From an uncultured SAR86 cluster bacterium (GTDB taxonomy: Bacteria > Pseudomonadota > Gammaproteobacteria > Magnimaribacterales > AG-339-G14): DNA of 64,000 bases. The stretch spans positions 1 through 64,000 of the forward strand of contig CACPMT010000002.1 in assembly GCA_902635045.1 (NCBI GenBank). The letters are read 5' to 3'. The stretch's first letter is position 1. Every line of letters starts with the position of its first letter. A program made the translations under genes and the position numbers. The notes under the pieces are model-generated. The model was not told the origin of the DNA, ran no database searches, and saw only the letters and a list, made by a program, of their open reading frames with translations. This document shows, piece by piece, positions 6,489-14,855 of the stretch.

Positions 6489-9419
6489 ATGATTAAAAAA
6501 ATTTTTCTTACCTTCGTATTAATTTTAAATATTAATTTAAATGCAACGGACTACGATGACGATGCAGCAAAAGTTGATTTTTATGTGCCTGGAATTTTGG
6601 CAAACGATGCTTTGTCTCAAGTGAATTTTTTACTTTGTTTTCAAGCAAATACCAATTTTGGAACGTTTGCTAATGCTGGTCCATATAAAGTTTTAATAGA
6701 TGAAGCAGCATGTCAAACAGCCGATGGAGCAGATGCAGCAGCAGAATTACAGGCTGCTACTGGGGGAAGTTCGGAAGTTGCTACAGACTCAGCAGTTGCA
6801 GCTGTGGAAGAGGTTGTATATAGCCCAGGAATAATGAATATAACTTCAGATGCTGATGGTAAGTTAAATGGCGTAGGTTGGTTTGATATTATAATTGATA
6901 TGGATGACAACGTTACGGTTGACTCAACTGCTTACGTTCAAACTGTATTAAGGCAAGACGTTGGAGCAGGACGTCCATATGGTAACTTCACTTTACTTTA
7001 TGAAATTAAAACGAATGAAGCTGTCACTGTATCAGGACAGCAGATTCCACTAGGAACCGCAATTTTAAAAGGTTATCTAGATGTTGAAGGCACTACTTTA
7101 AAATACTACGAAGATGGACCAAATTTTACGCCAAGAGGAATTGTTGGTGTTCTAGGAACAAACAAACGTAATGGTTATTTACTTACAAACATTCAAAAAT
7201 TTTCTGGCAATCCTCCGAATATAACTGTTGATTGGTATCAAGCAAGATATAAATTATTCCAAGATCTTACCGCCAAAGTTTATTGTCAAAAATTTGATAG
7301 AGCCATAAAGTACAATGTAACAGCTCAAGGGTTACAACCCTCTACGACTACTTATGAAGACGCTACAGCTTTTAATAACGAAATTGCTGCAGCTTTTACT
7401 AATCCACCAACTGCCTCTCTTTCTTTGGAAGGAGGAACCAAAGCAACCGTTCGTAACGAGAATTGTTGGAGTACTGATATTGCCGAAGCGACTAGAGTAG
7501 TCTATGAATACGGAACTTATTTGGATACAACTGGAGCTAGATATGACCTTCCTAGTACTTCATTGTCGTTAGAAGCAAATCCTACTGATAATCCTGGTGC
7601 CAATTTAACTCAAAACATTTATGCTCATGCAAGTTATCATGGCACGCACGTAAGAGATTCAGATCAAGCTAAAATTAATAGCAACTTAATTTTTAAAAAT
7701 CAACGAGATTCATCGGATACTGCGGTTTATTCTTTAACCAAAAATTATTATCAGGTTTGGAAAAAAACTTCTGCAACCAAAGCACTCAACCAGTTAGACG
7801 GTATAGGTTTTCAATGGTATGTAGGTGGTCTTAAAACTCATCCAACCTGGAGTTCAAAAATCGGAGCGAGTGGTTTTAGTTGGCCTCTCACCGGAAATTG
7901 CAACGCTGCGCAGGGAAACTGTCCTGAATATTCTGGATATATAACTGTTAACGGTGCGAATAACGTTGTTACTTTTACAGCCACTCACGGCATGAATTGG
8001 AATACTTCGCCACCAATAAAACCATTTGAGTTAAACACGCCTTTGACTTTTACATCGACGCAATGGGTCGCAGCAATGACCGACGGCAGTGGCTGGAATG
8101 AAAGTATGTATTTTCACAATCCAGATTCCAGAGAACAGTACCGACTTCCCTATGCTGCTTTTAATAACACGACTGCGGCAAATGTTAAAATAACTGCAGA
8201 AAATAAAGTCGATATTGCGTCATTAAATGGTAAAACTTTTATCTGTGTTGAAAGATGTTTAGCAAAGGACAACTTAAACAATGCCATAGCCGATGCTTTT
8301 ACTAAAGTTGATGCGGGGGCAAATCCTGCGGTTTTAGGTCATACACCTTATAATTTCACAGGCCCCTTTTTTAAAGTGGCAAGTTATTACGATGGTGGAA
8401 CGGTTAACGAAGATCAAGACGGAAACGAACCAACTGAGGGTGCTGGCAGGTACAACAATATTGGCGGTGTTGTAAATGCTGAATTATCAAGTTATACCGT
8501 GAGTAACGGAGTTCTTGTTGGGTCGGTTAATGACGGAGGAAATATCGAATGGACACCAGCAAATGCAAGTAAGTTAGATCAAAGAAAATATAGGGACGGC
8601 ATCAGAAGATATCAATATAAAACTAAGTATCCTACTTTCACCGTTGATAATTGGACAAGACAATTCGGCCATTCTTTTCGAATGACTGCTATTGATCAGA
8701 CCGACAAAGCTAGCATTAAGTGTAGTACAGTTGGTGGTAACGCAAGAGGCTATACCAATAAATATCGTGCTCAGACAACAGCTGGAGGCTTTAGTACGGA
8801 CGATTCTCTTCTTGTGACTGGCGACGTCTACTATTGTGGTCGGAAAATTAGAGAAGGTGTTGTCGATAGTTATGTTTTTGAGTTGCTCAAAAGACCAGAT
8901 TACAAAATCTTAAAAGATGGTCAAGCGGTAACAATTTCTCCTCCTAAAAGTTATGAATATGCTGTTCCAGCAAGTGGCATAACTTATAATTTTCCTGGTA
9001 CTAATTTAGCCGGTAAGAAATTTACTCTTAAATTTGAAGGCTTTGGTAATCTTCATAATTTTCCAGGAAAAGTTTTCAATACATGCACAGGAGATGTTGT
9101 TGGAAGGTATGTAGATTCTTGGGATGAGTGTTATCGATACATACCAGAATTTACTTTGCCTGATGCAGCCATCCTTACAGACAAAACAGGTAATGAAGAC
9201 ATCCGAGTCAGAGCATTAAGGGGTGATGAGTTTTTAAAACAGTTTGCAACCAATAATCTTCCCGGTAATAGAACTTATGCAGATGATTTGGTTTTACCTA
9301 CTGCTAGTGATTTAGTTACGGTTTCTTCTATTATTGGCACTAAACCAACAACTGGAATCCTCAATGGAGGAAAAGCGTCTGTTATTCACGGTGAAACTGT
9401 AGCAGCTCCAAGTCCATAA
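6489..9419 (+). CDS. large secreted protein of unknown family, paralog of 12276-13994 product
   Basis: A 976-residue exported protein; the first 19 residues form a signal peptide (cleavage probably after LNA). No family recognised. It is rich in Asn, Thr, Tyr and Gly and has cysteines spread in pairs. Three collinear segments resemble the 572-residue product at 12276: an N-terminal block (residues about 45-172, FLLCF, YKVLID, PYGNFTLLYE), a middle block (324-352, NENCWS to YGTYLDTTGARYDL) and a C-terminal block (about 866-908, TGDVVGRY to TDKTGNEDIRVR). Residues 85-110 hold an Ala-rich low-complexity stretch. ATG is preceded by GAGGATTAAAC. It is 18 bases after the cupredoxin-like lipoprotein gene and probably cotranscribed. 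Surface or extracellular location is inferred. Confidence 0.8.
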   Translation: MIKKIFLTFVLILNINLNATDYDDDAAKVDFYVPGILANDALSQVNFLLCFQANTNFGTFANAGPYKVLIDEAACQTADGADAAAELQAATGGSSEVATDSAVAAVEEVVYSPGIMNITSDADGKLNGVGWFDIIIDMDDNVTVDSTAYVQTVLRQDVGAGRPYGNFTLLYEIKTNEAVTVSGQQIPLGTAILKGYLDVEGTTLKYYEDGPNFTPRGIVGVLGTNKRNGYLLTNIQKFSGNPPNITVDWYQARYKLFQDLTAKVYCQKFDRAIKYNVTAQGLQPSTTTYEDATAFNNEIAAAFTNPPTASLSLEGGTKATVRNENCWSTDIAEATRVVYEYGTYLDTTGARYDLPSTSLSLEANPTDNPGANLTQNIYAHASYHGTHVRDSDQAKINSNLIFKNQRDSSDTAVYSLTKNYYQVWKKTSATKALNQLDGIGFQWYVGGLKTHPTWSSKIGASGFSWPLTGNCNAAQGNCPEYSGYITVNGANNVVTFTATHGMNWNTSPPIKPFELNTPLTFTSTQWVAAMTDGSGWNESMYFHNPDSREQYRLPYAAFNNTTAANVKITAENKVDIASLNGKTFICVERCLAKDNLNNAIADAFTKVDAGANPAVLGHTPYNFTGPFFKVASYYDGGTVNEDQDGNEPTEGAGRYNNIGGVVNAELSSYTVSNGVLVGSVNDGGNIEWTPANASKLDQRKYRDGIRRYQYKTKYPTFTVDNWTRQFGHSFRMTAIDQTDKASIKCSTVGGNARGYTNKYRAQTTAGGFSTDDSLLVTGDVYYCGRKIREGVVDSYVFELLKRPDYKILKDGQAVTISPPKSYEYAVPASGITYNFPGTNLAGKKFTLKFEGFGNLHNFPGKVFNTCTGDVVGRYVDSWDECYRYIPEFTLPDAAILTDKTGNEDIRVRALRGDEFLKQFATNNLPGNRTYADDLVLPTASDLVTVSSIIGTKPTTGILNGGKASVIHGETVAAPSP

Positions 9420-9425
9420 TTTATT

Positions 9426-9446
9426 GACCTTCTTTTTAAGAAGGTC
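9426..9446 (+). terminator. intrinsic-terminator-like hairpin
   Basis: Seven bases after the secreted-protein gene lies a perfect 9-bp stem (GACCTTCTT pairing with AAGAAGGTC) with a 3-base loop. The following sequence is TTAAATTACG rather than a long T-run, so termination may be partial. It is the strongest hairpin in this part of the window and separates the secreted-protein pair from the DUF2805 gene. Confidence 0.6.
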
Positions 9447-9460
9447 TTAAATTACGCACT

Positions 9461-9718
9461 ATGGATCAAGACAGCTTAAATAGAATCATTGAAATGGCTT
9501 GGGAGGATCGAACTCCTTTCGACGTCATTTATCAAGAATTTGACATCTCACAAAAAGAATTAGAACGCTTGATGAGAAATAATTTAAAGCCCAGCAGCTT
9601 TAAACTTTGGCGCAAAAGAGTCTCGGGCAGAAAAACAAAACATATCGCAAAAAGAAACAATCAGATCGATAGGCATAAATGTGACAGACAGGGAAAACTT
9701 GTTAGCAAAAGAAGATAG
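9461..9718 (+). CDS. TIGR03643/DUF2805 family small basic protein
   Basis: An 85-residue protein starting MDQDSLNRIIEMAWEDRTPF. The acidic N-terminal half with a helix-turn-helix-like pattern (FDVIYQEFDISQKELERLM) and the basic motif KPSSFKLWRKRVSGRKTKH are diagnostic of the TIGR03643/DUF2805 family. These are small conserved proteins of unknown function; a nucleic-acid-binding role is plausible from the basic C-terminal tail. No clear Shine-Dalgarno precedes the ATG. Its last 38 bases overlap the start of the next reading frame, suggesting translational coupling. Confidence 0.85.
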   Translation: MDQDSLNRIIEMAWEDRTPFDVIYQEFDISQKELERLMRNNLKPSSFKLWRKRVSGRKTKHIAKRNNQIDRHKCDRQGKLVSKRR

Positions 9719-9992
9719 AATTGATTTAATTTATGAATCTTTAAGCAGCAAACTTCCTGATACGTCTATTTCTAAAAATTCTGATGAAGTCTCAATCAAG
9801 ATAAACTCAAATAATCCTGACCCAATTGAAATATCAATTCAATTAATTCAGAACCAATATAGAGTTACTTATTGGGATGGTTATGCAGTAAATGAGTTTT
9901 ACGATTATGCAAACTTGAATAAGGCTCTAAAAAAATTTAACAAATTTACTTTGAAAGCTTTTAATAATATTCAAAAGTTTGGGATCAAATAG
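9681..9992 (+). CDS. hypothetical protein, 103 residues
   Basis: The frame starts at a GTG inside the end of the DUF2805 gene, with AGG eight bases upstream; a downstream TTG (9699) is an alternative. The product has an acidic N-terminal helix and a central beta-rich section (EISIQLIQNQYRVTYWDGYAVNEF) followed by a lysine-rich helix. No signal peptide, no cysteine, no family recognised. Overlap with the previous gene and a 8-base overlap with the convergent dehalogenase gene fit a compact genome. It could be a partner of the DUF2805 protein, which is inference from adjacency only. Confidence 0.55.
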   Translation: MTDRENLLAKEDRIDLIYESLSSKLPDTSISKNSDEVSIKINSNNPDPIEISIQLIQNQYRVTYWDGYAVNEFYDYANLNKALKKFNKFTLKAFNNIQKFGIK

Positions 9993-10848
9993 AGCTTATA
10001 AATTCTTTTATATGCAATCCTATGTCATCTGGAGAGTGCTCCTGAATAAAATGATTACCCTTCACGGACACTTCTTTTAAGTTTTTCCAGGTTCTCACAA
10101 ATTCTCTTTGGTCGCCAATTAAGATAGATCCTGGTTCTGCATTGATAAACAGTTTAGGGATATCTGAATCTTTGTGAAATTCAGAATTTTTACTTACTTC
10201 TTCGACAACTTCACTGGGTTCACCCTCGATAGGTATTTGTCTTGGCCATGTAAGGGTAGGGCGTCTGTCTTCGCCAGGGTTTTTAAACGGTCTTATGTAT
10301 TCAGCTTTTTCTTCCTCTGAAAAACCATTGGCTGAATCATTGAGCAAAATTCTTTCGACAAAAATATTTTTTTCCAAAACAATTTTTTCACCAGCTTCAG
10401 ACCTCATTAGTTGAAATATATTTCTGGCATTTTCAGGCCATTGTTCCCATGTTAAAGGCATCACTATTGCTTCCATGAAACTTATGGATTTAATTAGATC
10501 TGAGTTTTCTCTTGCATACTGAAAGCCCATTGCTGAGCCCCAATCATGAATAACCAAATTAATTTGATTTCCTAAATCCAAAGAATTCAATAAAGTTGAT
10601 AAATATTTATATTGGCCATGATATTTATAGTCGGGGTTGTCTATGCCTTCTAATTTTTCTGAATCGCCCATGCCAATTAAGTCTGGAACTATTATTCTTC
10701 CCATGCCTTCAAGATGAGGTGTAATGTTTCTCCACAAAAAAGAAGAAGCAGGATTGCCGTGAAGAAAGACAATTGAGTCTCCTTCACCATGATCTATGTA
10801 AGCCATTTTTTTTCCTAAAATTTCAATATATTTTTTTTCTGCGCTCAT
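9985..10848 (-). CDS. haloalkane dehalogenase, LinB/DhaA-type (subfamily II)
   Basis: A 287-residue cytoplasmic alpha/beta hydrolase with the residue set of subfamily II haloalkane dehalogenases. HGNPASSFLWR carries the halide-binding Asn32; VIHDWGSAMGF gives nucleophile Asp102 and halide-binding Trp103; FMEAIVMP supplies acid Glu126; GNHFIQEHSPDDIG supplies base His266. Known members hydrolyse carbon-halogen bonds of haloalkanes to alcohols. The Asp-Trp pair plus HGNP and the Glu after strand 6 separate it from epoxide hydrolases. It is convergent with the hypothetical gene at 9681 and divergent from a second dehalogenase-like gene 67 bases away. ATG has AAAGGAG upstream. Substrate range cannot be read from sequence. 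Confidence 0.88.
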   Translation of the reverse strand: MSAEKKYIEILGKKMAYIDHGEGDSIVFLHGNPASSFLWRNITPHLEGMGRIIVPDLIGMGDSEKLEGIDNPDYKYHGQYKYLSTLLNSLDLGNQINLVIHDWGSAMGFQYARENSDLIKSISFMEAIVMPLTWEQWPENARNIFQLMRSEAGEKIVLEKNIFVERILLNDSANGFSEEEKAEYIRPFKNPGEDRRPTLTWPRQIPIEGEPSEVVEEVSKNSEFHKDSDIPKLFINAEPGSILIGDQREFVRTWKNLKEVSVKGNHFIQEHSPDDIGLHIKEFISSI

Positions 10849-10915
10849 AGTAACTCCTTTATAATCTAGAAATTATAAATTAAAAAAACTCTTTATTTAT
10901 AATTTGGAGGTCATA

Positions 10916-12040
10916 GTGAATAAAATATTTTCAATATTGTTTTTTTTAGGTCTTATTTTAACGGGGATATTTCAATACACTAGAAATCTTGATGTAGAAG
11001 TAAATTATGAGAGATTTAATTTGGTTTCTCCTGGCATTCTAAGAACTCCTGAAGAAAGATTTAAGAATTTAAAGGACTATGATTTTGAACCAAACTATCT
11101 TCAAATCAACGGTTTGAGAATTCATTATTTAGATGAAGGCCCTAAAGACGGCGAGGTGATATTTCTTCTGCACGGACAACCAGCTTGGAGTTATTTGTTT
11201 AGAAAGATGATTCCTACTCTCGTCGGTGAAGGCTACAGAGTAATTGCTCCAGATATGGTAGGTTTTGGAAAATCCGATAAGTACATCAATATTGATGATT
11301 ACTCGCATCAAATGCATGTCGACATAATAACTAATCTGATAAAAGAACTAGATTTAACGGATATAACCGCTCATGTGCATGACTGGGGAGGGTTAGTTGG
11401 TTTGAGAGTTGTTGCTGAAGAACCAGATAGATTTTCAAGAGTAATTGCTTCTAATACAGGTTTAATTGCTCCGGGCAGGGGCTTGATTAACGATATAAGA
11501 GGTTTTTTCTTAGGTCCTATATTTAAATTAACTATTTGGTTGCAGGGTCCAGCGACATGGGAAGAATTTATCGGCGGAAGTGGTTTTAGTAACTGGATTA
11601 GATATTCAAGATACACTGATAACATTGACGTAGGTGGTGTCATGCAAACCTTGGGCTCTGTAAATTCCGAAGAGAGATTGGGATATGAAGCACCTTATCC
11701 AAATGCGTCCTATAAGGCCGGTGCTCAAATTTTTCCATATTTAATTCCTAGCGAATTAAGAAAAAATGAAATGGCTTTCAGAAACGTATTAGAAAAATGG
11801 AACAAACCATTTTTAATCGCAAATAGCGATAATGATCCGGTGACAGGAAACAATCCTGGAATTGTAGAAGGCTTAAAAAGAATTCCTTCCGCGCAAGAAA
11901 TAGTTATAAAAGGTCCAGGACATTTCATACAAGAAGAAGCTGGCCCAGAGTATGCACAACTTATAATTGATTTTATTAATGGAAATCCTCAAGGCTTCGA
12001 AGTAGAAAGTAAAGACGTAAATCTGAAGGAGATTTTATAG
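10916..12040 (+). CDS. membrane-anchored haloalkane dehalogenase-like hydrolase, DhlA-type (subfamily I)
   Basis: I choose GTG 10916 because GGAGG lies five bases upstream; the in-frame TTG at 10904 sits in that site. The 374-residue product has an N-terminal hydrophobic anchor (residues 3-20) not found in typical cytoplasmic dehalogenases. RTPEERFKNLKDYDFEPNYL matches the N-terminal signature of DhlA-type (subfamily I) enzymes. HGQPAWSYLFRKM is near 86, HDWGG gives nucleophile Asp156 with Trp157, NSDNDPVTG offers the acid Asp305 or 307, and PGHFIQEE gives His336. The Gln in HGQP replaces the Asn of subfamily II, as in DhlA. It may face the periplasm. Dehalogenation is likely but not certain; other alpha/beta hydrolase reactions are possible. 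Confidence 0.82.
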   Translation: MNKIFSILFFLGLILTGIFQYTRNLDVEVNYERFNLVSPGILRTPEERFKNLKDYDFEPNYLQINGLRIHYLDEGPKDGEVIFLLHGQPAWSYLFRKMIPTLVGEGYRVIAPDMVGFGKSDKYINIDDYSHQMHVDIITNLIKELDLTDITAHVHDWGGLVGLRVVAEEPDRFSRVIASNTGLIAPGRGLINDIRGFFLGPIFKLTIWLQGPATWEEFIGGSGFSNWIRYSRYTDNIDVGGVMQTLGSVNSEERLGYEAPYPNASYKAGAQIFPYLIPSELRKNEMAFRNVLEKWNKPFLIANSDNDPVTGNNPGIVEGLKRIPSAQEIVIKGPGHFIQEEAGPEYAQLIIDFINGNPQGFEVESKDVNLKEIL

Positions 12041-12149
12041 ATAGAAACTGAAGTTATTAAATTTAATATTTTCCCCAAAAAACCTAATTAGTTCTTTAAA
12101 TTTTTTTTAAATTATATTAAATTTAAAAGGAATTTAAATAGATTAAAAA
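12041..12149. other. AT-rich leader of the secreted-protein B operon
   Basis: This 109-base gap is almost purely A/T and contains no reading frame or GC-rich hairpin. It must contain the promoter of the three-gene operon that follows; TTAAATTATATTAAATTT near 12105-12125 includes -10-like TATATT, but no convincing -35 box was found. Confidence 0.35.
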
Positions 12150-12275
12150 ATGAAGATATTTTTTTTAGTAATCATTTCTTTTCTTATTTTTTCCTGCGGT
12201 AGTGGATCTAATTCAAGTACTGAAGACACATTCCAATTCAAAAATGTTCCAGACGATTTAACGATCTTAGATTAG
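12150..12275 (+). CDS. 41-residue mini-lipoprotein
   Basis: A very short frame starting MKIFFLVIISFLIFSCGSGS with a textbook lipobox (IFSC, Cys16). The predicted mature peptide is only 26 residues, mostly polar and acidic (SSTEDTFQFKNVPDD). Its TAG stop is immediately followed by the ATG of the secreted-protein gene, so the two are translationally adjacent. AGGAAT 14 bases upstream is a weak Shine-Dalgarno. The signal peptide, lipobox and exact junction argue that it is real; the function is unknown. It could be an entericidin-like short lipoprotein or a tether for its neighbour, both speculative. Confidence 0.65.
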   Translation: MKIFFLVIISFLIFSCGSGSNSSTEDTFQFKNVPDDLTILD

Positions 12276-13994
12276 ATGAAGAAAATTCTTTTTTTAACTT
12301 TAATTTTTTCCAGCGGCATATTTTCTTTTCCAGATTTAAATACATTTGATAAATCCAAACCCATCTGGAGAAATGCAAAAATTATATACGTACATCAATA
12401 TATGTTGGACGTTGCTTTTGGCAGAATAAACAGTTACTTATGCCTAATTAATAAGACGGATTACCAAAATAATTCAAATTTGGGAGACGGAATTGGTTAT
12501 AAAGTAATCTTGAACAATTCTGATTGTGAACATGCAGAAGCTTCTATACCTTGGACGGTGGTTTCAAAACAAGAATCAAAGAATGCAGATCTCGACATAG
12601 AACTGTTCAAGTCAGATCAAGCTGTTGACTATAAGTTAAAGATAAACATAGAAGAAGAAGTTTCTGATTCTAATCCTTTTGGAGTATTAACTATAGATTA
12701 TAGTTCCGTATTTAAATCTAATTCGTCTCCTTTATACAATGCATCTTATGAATCAAGAAAACTTTCAGAAAATCAAGTTAAATTTGAAGCAGCTTATTAT
12801 ATGGATGGTGTTGTTATAAATAATTTAATTCCCTTTGAATTCGATAAATATTTTTATTCATCAAAAATTATCCATACATCTAACTCAGGAGGGTATGGGA
12901 CTGCAACTTCGCTCAATTTTAATCCAACTATAGAAATTCCAAATACAGGAGGAGTTAAATACCTTACTTACTTTGCTGCACAGTATCCTCAATATTTTCC
13001 TACAGGTTATACAGGAAATTATCCTGACGGGAATCCAATTTCAATACAGACAGTAAATTTTGCTTACAATGATAAAGTTATTAAATTTGAAGTTACCGAT
13101 GGGTATTCTGGCGTCAAAAATGGTGTTTGGTTAAACGCAGGACCTAATGGTGGTGGAACATTTCAGCGATCTTCTCAAAATTCAGAATTGTGTGTCAATA
13201 GAACCGGAAGTTGGACTTATGTAGGGCCAACAAATTATGGCGTCTATAATACTTCTGGAGATAGAATAAATAACAATCCTGACGGGGATGGAAATCCCAA
13301 CACAGCTTTATCAGTCAATTATAACTTACAAGCCATAAATAATATCACTGCAAATAATGCCACCTTCGATGGAACTATAAAAATTTTTAGTGGTAGCTGG
13401 GTTGGAACTGGTCTCCAATGCAAAAAAATTGCAGATGGAAGCTCTTATGGAAATACTCTTTGTCCTGGAACTACAACAGGAGACGTAAGCACTATAGTTC
13501 TTATTAATGGAGAATATTATTCAAACTTTCCTTTTTTCGACGTTCCGGAAGGTACCGTAGTAACTGATGCTCAAGGTAACGAATACTATATAAGGCAGTT
13601 AGGTGAAAAAAAGGTTTATCCAATGAAACCTGTAGGAGACTCAGATTGCGCTACATTAACTTTGCAAAATACTTTAGATACACCGGACCATAACTTTTTT
13701 AATTATCCAGTTATGAATTTGCCAAAATCAGGAGCTGTTATTATTAATGAATTTTCATCTGATCCACTGGCAGATGAATATTTGCAGGGTAAATCTTTTT
13801 CAAAAAATGGTGACGATGATGGCGATGGCGTCTTAAATTATTTGGATGCTTTTCCGGAAGATGCTCTTAAAAGTTTAGACGCCGACCAAGATGGTATAGA
13901 CGATGCTGTCGATAATAACATTGCTCCATTTCAATTAGATTGGAATAATTTTAAATACTCAGGAAAGTCTCTCTATTCTAATTATTCTAAATAG
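12276..13994 (+). CDS. secreted protein of unknown family with calcium-binding-like tail, paralog of 6489-9419 product
   Basis: A 572-residue exported protein with a signal peptide (MKKILFLTLIFSSGIFS). Residues about 50-145 (INSYLCL, GYKVILNNSDC, PFGVLTIDY), 304-331 (ELCVNRTGSW to YGVYNTSGDRI) and 400-440 (TGDVSTIVL to VVTDAQGNEYYIR) match the large protein at 6489 in the same order, so I read them as paralogs with about 400 fewer residues between the last two blocks here. Residues 511-548 carry Asp-rich NGDDDGDGV and DADQDGIDD segments like thrombospondin type 3 or EF-hand calcium loops, absent from the larger paralog. The start directly follows the mini-lipoprotein stop, and the next gene's GTG overlaps this stop by one base. 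Confidence 0.8.
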   Translation: MKKILFLTLIFSSGIFSFPDLNTFDKSKPIWRNAKIIYVHQYMLDVAFGRINSYLCLINKTDYQNNSNLGDGIGYKVILNNSDCEHAEASIPWTVVSKQESKNADLDIELFKSDQAVDYKLKINIEEEVSDSNPFGVLTIDYSSVFKSNSSPLYNASYESRKLSENQVKFEAAYYMDGVVINNLIPFEFDKYFYSSKIIHTSNSGGYGTATSLNFNPTIEIPNTGGVKYLTYFAAQYPQYFPTGYTGNYPDGNPISIQTVNFAYNDKVIKFEVTDGYSGVKNGVWLNAGPNGGGTFQRSSQNSELCVNRTGSWTYVGPTNYGVYNTSGDRINNNPDGDGNPNTALSVNYNLQAINNITANNATFDGTIKIFSGSWVGTGLQCKKIADGSSYGNTLCPGTTTGDVSTIVLINGEYYSNFPFFDVPEGTVVTDAQGNEYYIRQLGEKKVYPMKPVGDSDCATLTLQNTLDTPDHNFFNYPVMNLPKSGAVIINEFSSDPLADEYLQGKSFSKNGDDDGDGVLNYLDAFPEDALKSLDADQDGIDDAVDNNIAPFQLDWNNFKYSGKSLYSNYSK

Positions 13995-14851
13995 TGAAAA
14001 AATTTTTAATTTTTTTTAGTTTAATTTTTTTGTTTTCATGTGGTAATACAGATACTACAAATATTGAAACAAAAGCATTCACGAATAAAAAAACAGCAAT
14101 TTTCTTTATGGAAAATATTCTTGATATAGAGAAGGTTAAACCTTTATTGCATGAAAATTTTAACTTTACTTTTATGGGCAACACTATTATTTCAAAAAAA
14201 GCCTACAATACTAAAGATTGGATTGACCAATGGAACGGAGAAATCATTCCGGCTTTACTGCCGAATGGAATAGAACTATTTATTGAAGATGTAATTTCAG
14301 ATGAAGAGGGAACAGCTGTGCTTCTTAAAGGAGACGCAGAAGGCATCAACGGAGAATATGATAATGATTACGTATTTGTATTTAAGTTCAAAGATGACAA
14401 GATTATTTCCTTGGTTGAATACAACAGTGATTTATTAGTAGCCACGAGACTTTATAAAAACAAACTAGTTTCTACTGATCCTAATAAGATTGGAGATCCA
14501 AAGGAATTTGTAGAAGAATTTCTTATTTACTTTAATGCTCAAGATAAATTGAATATTGAAAAAATTACGAGTTCTCCTTTTTACTTTAATGATCAAAAAT
14601 ACAATAAATATACAGATGCTTTTAATTTTGATGGCTTAAAGAGTAATGGTTGGTCTTATTCATCAGTGATTGATACTAAGACACTATTTAACAATGGTCA
14701 TGCTGCCTTGATTTCCTTTGACTTTGCAAGACACAACAAAGAAGGTAATCCTTACTTAAAAAGTAGAATTTTTTATATGCTAACTGTTGAAGAAGGTAGA
14801 TGGATTTTAAACGGAGGATATACTCCAGGTCCTATTCCAATGGGAAATTGA
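13994..14851 (+). CDS. lipoprotein with two NTF2/SnoaL-like domains
   Basis: Starts at GTG overlapping the previous TAG stop by one base (TAGTG), so it is coupled to the secreted protein gene. The 285-residue product has a lipobox (LFSC, Cys16). Residues about 35-150 and 160-280 each look like an NTF2/SnoaL-like cone domain: an N-terminal helix (FFMENILDIEKVKPLLHENFNF; FVEEFLIYFNAQDKLNIEKI) followed by curved beta strands with patterns such as YVFVFKFKDDKIISLVEY and RIFYMLTVEEGRWILNGGY. The fold assignment comes from pattern only. It would be an outer-membrane or periplasmic lipid-anchored partner; ligand unknown. Confidence 0.75.
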   Translation: MKKFLIFFSLIFLFSCGNTDTTNIETKAFTNKKTAIFFMENILDIEKVKPLLHENFNFTFMGNTIISKKAYNTKDWIDQWNGEIIPALLPNGIELFIEDVISDEEGTAVLLKGDAEGINGEYDNDYVFVFKFKDDKIISLVEYNSDLLVATRLYKNKLVSTDPNKIGDPKEFVEEFLIYFNAQDKLNIEKITSSPFYFNDQKYNKYTDAFNFDGLKSNGWSYSSVIDTKTLFNNGHAALISFDFARHNKEGNPYLKSRIFYMLTVEEGRWILNGGYTPGPIPMGN

Positions 14852-14855
14852 ACTA

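Noticed and set aside
9985-10848. Epoxide hydrolase for the minus-strand alpha/beta hydrolase
   Set aside because: The Asn of HGNP, Trp next to the nucleophile and Glu after strand 6 are the haloalkane dehalogenase set; the epoxide hydrolase Tyr pair was not evident.
12041-12149. Possible regulatory RNA in the AT-rich gap
   Set aside because: No stable stem or conserved motif seen; composition alone explains the low complexity.
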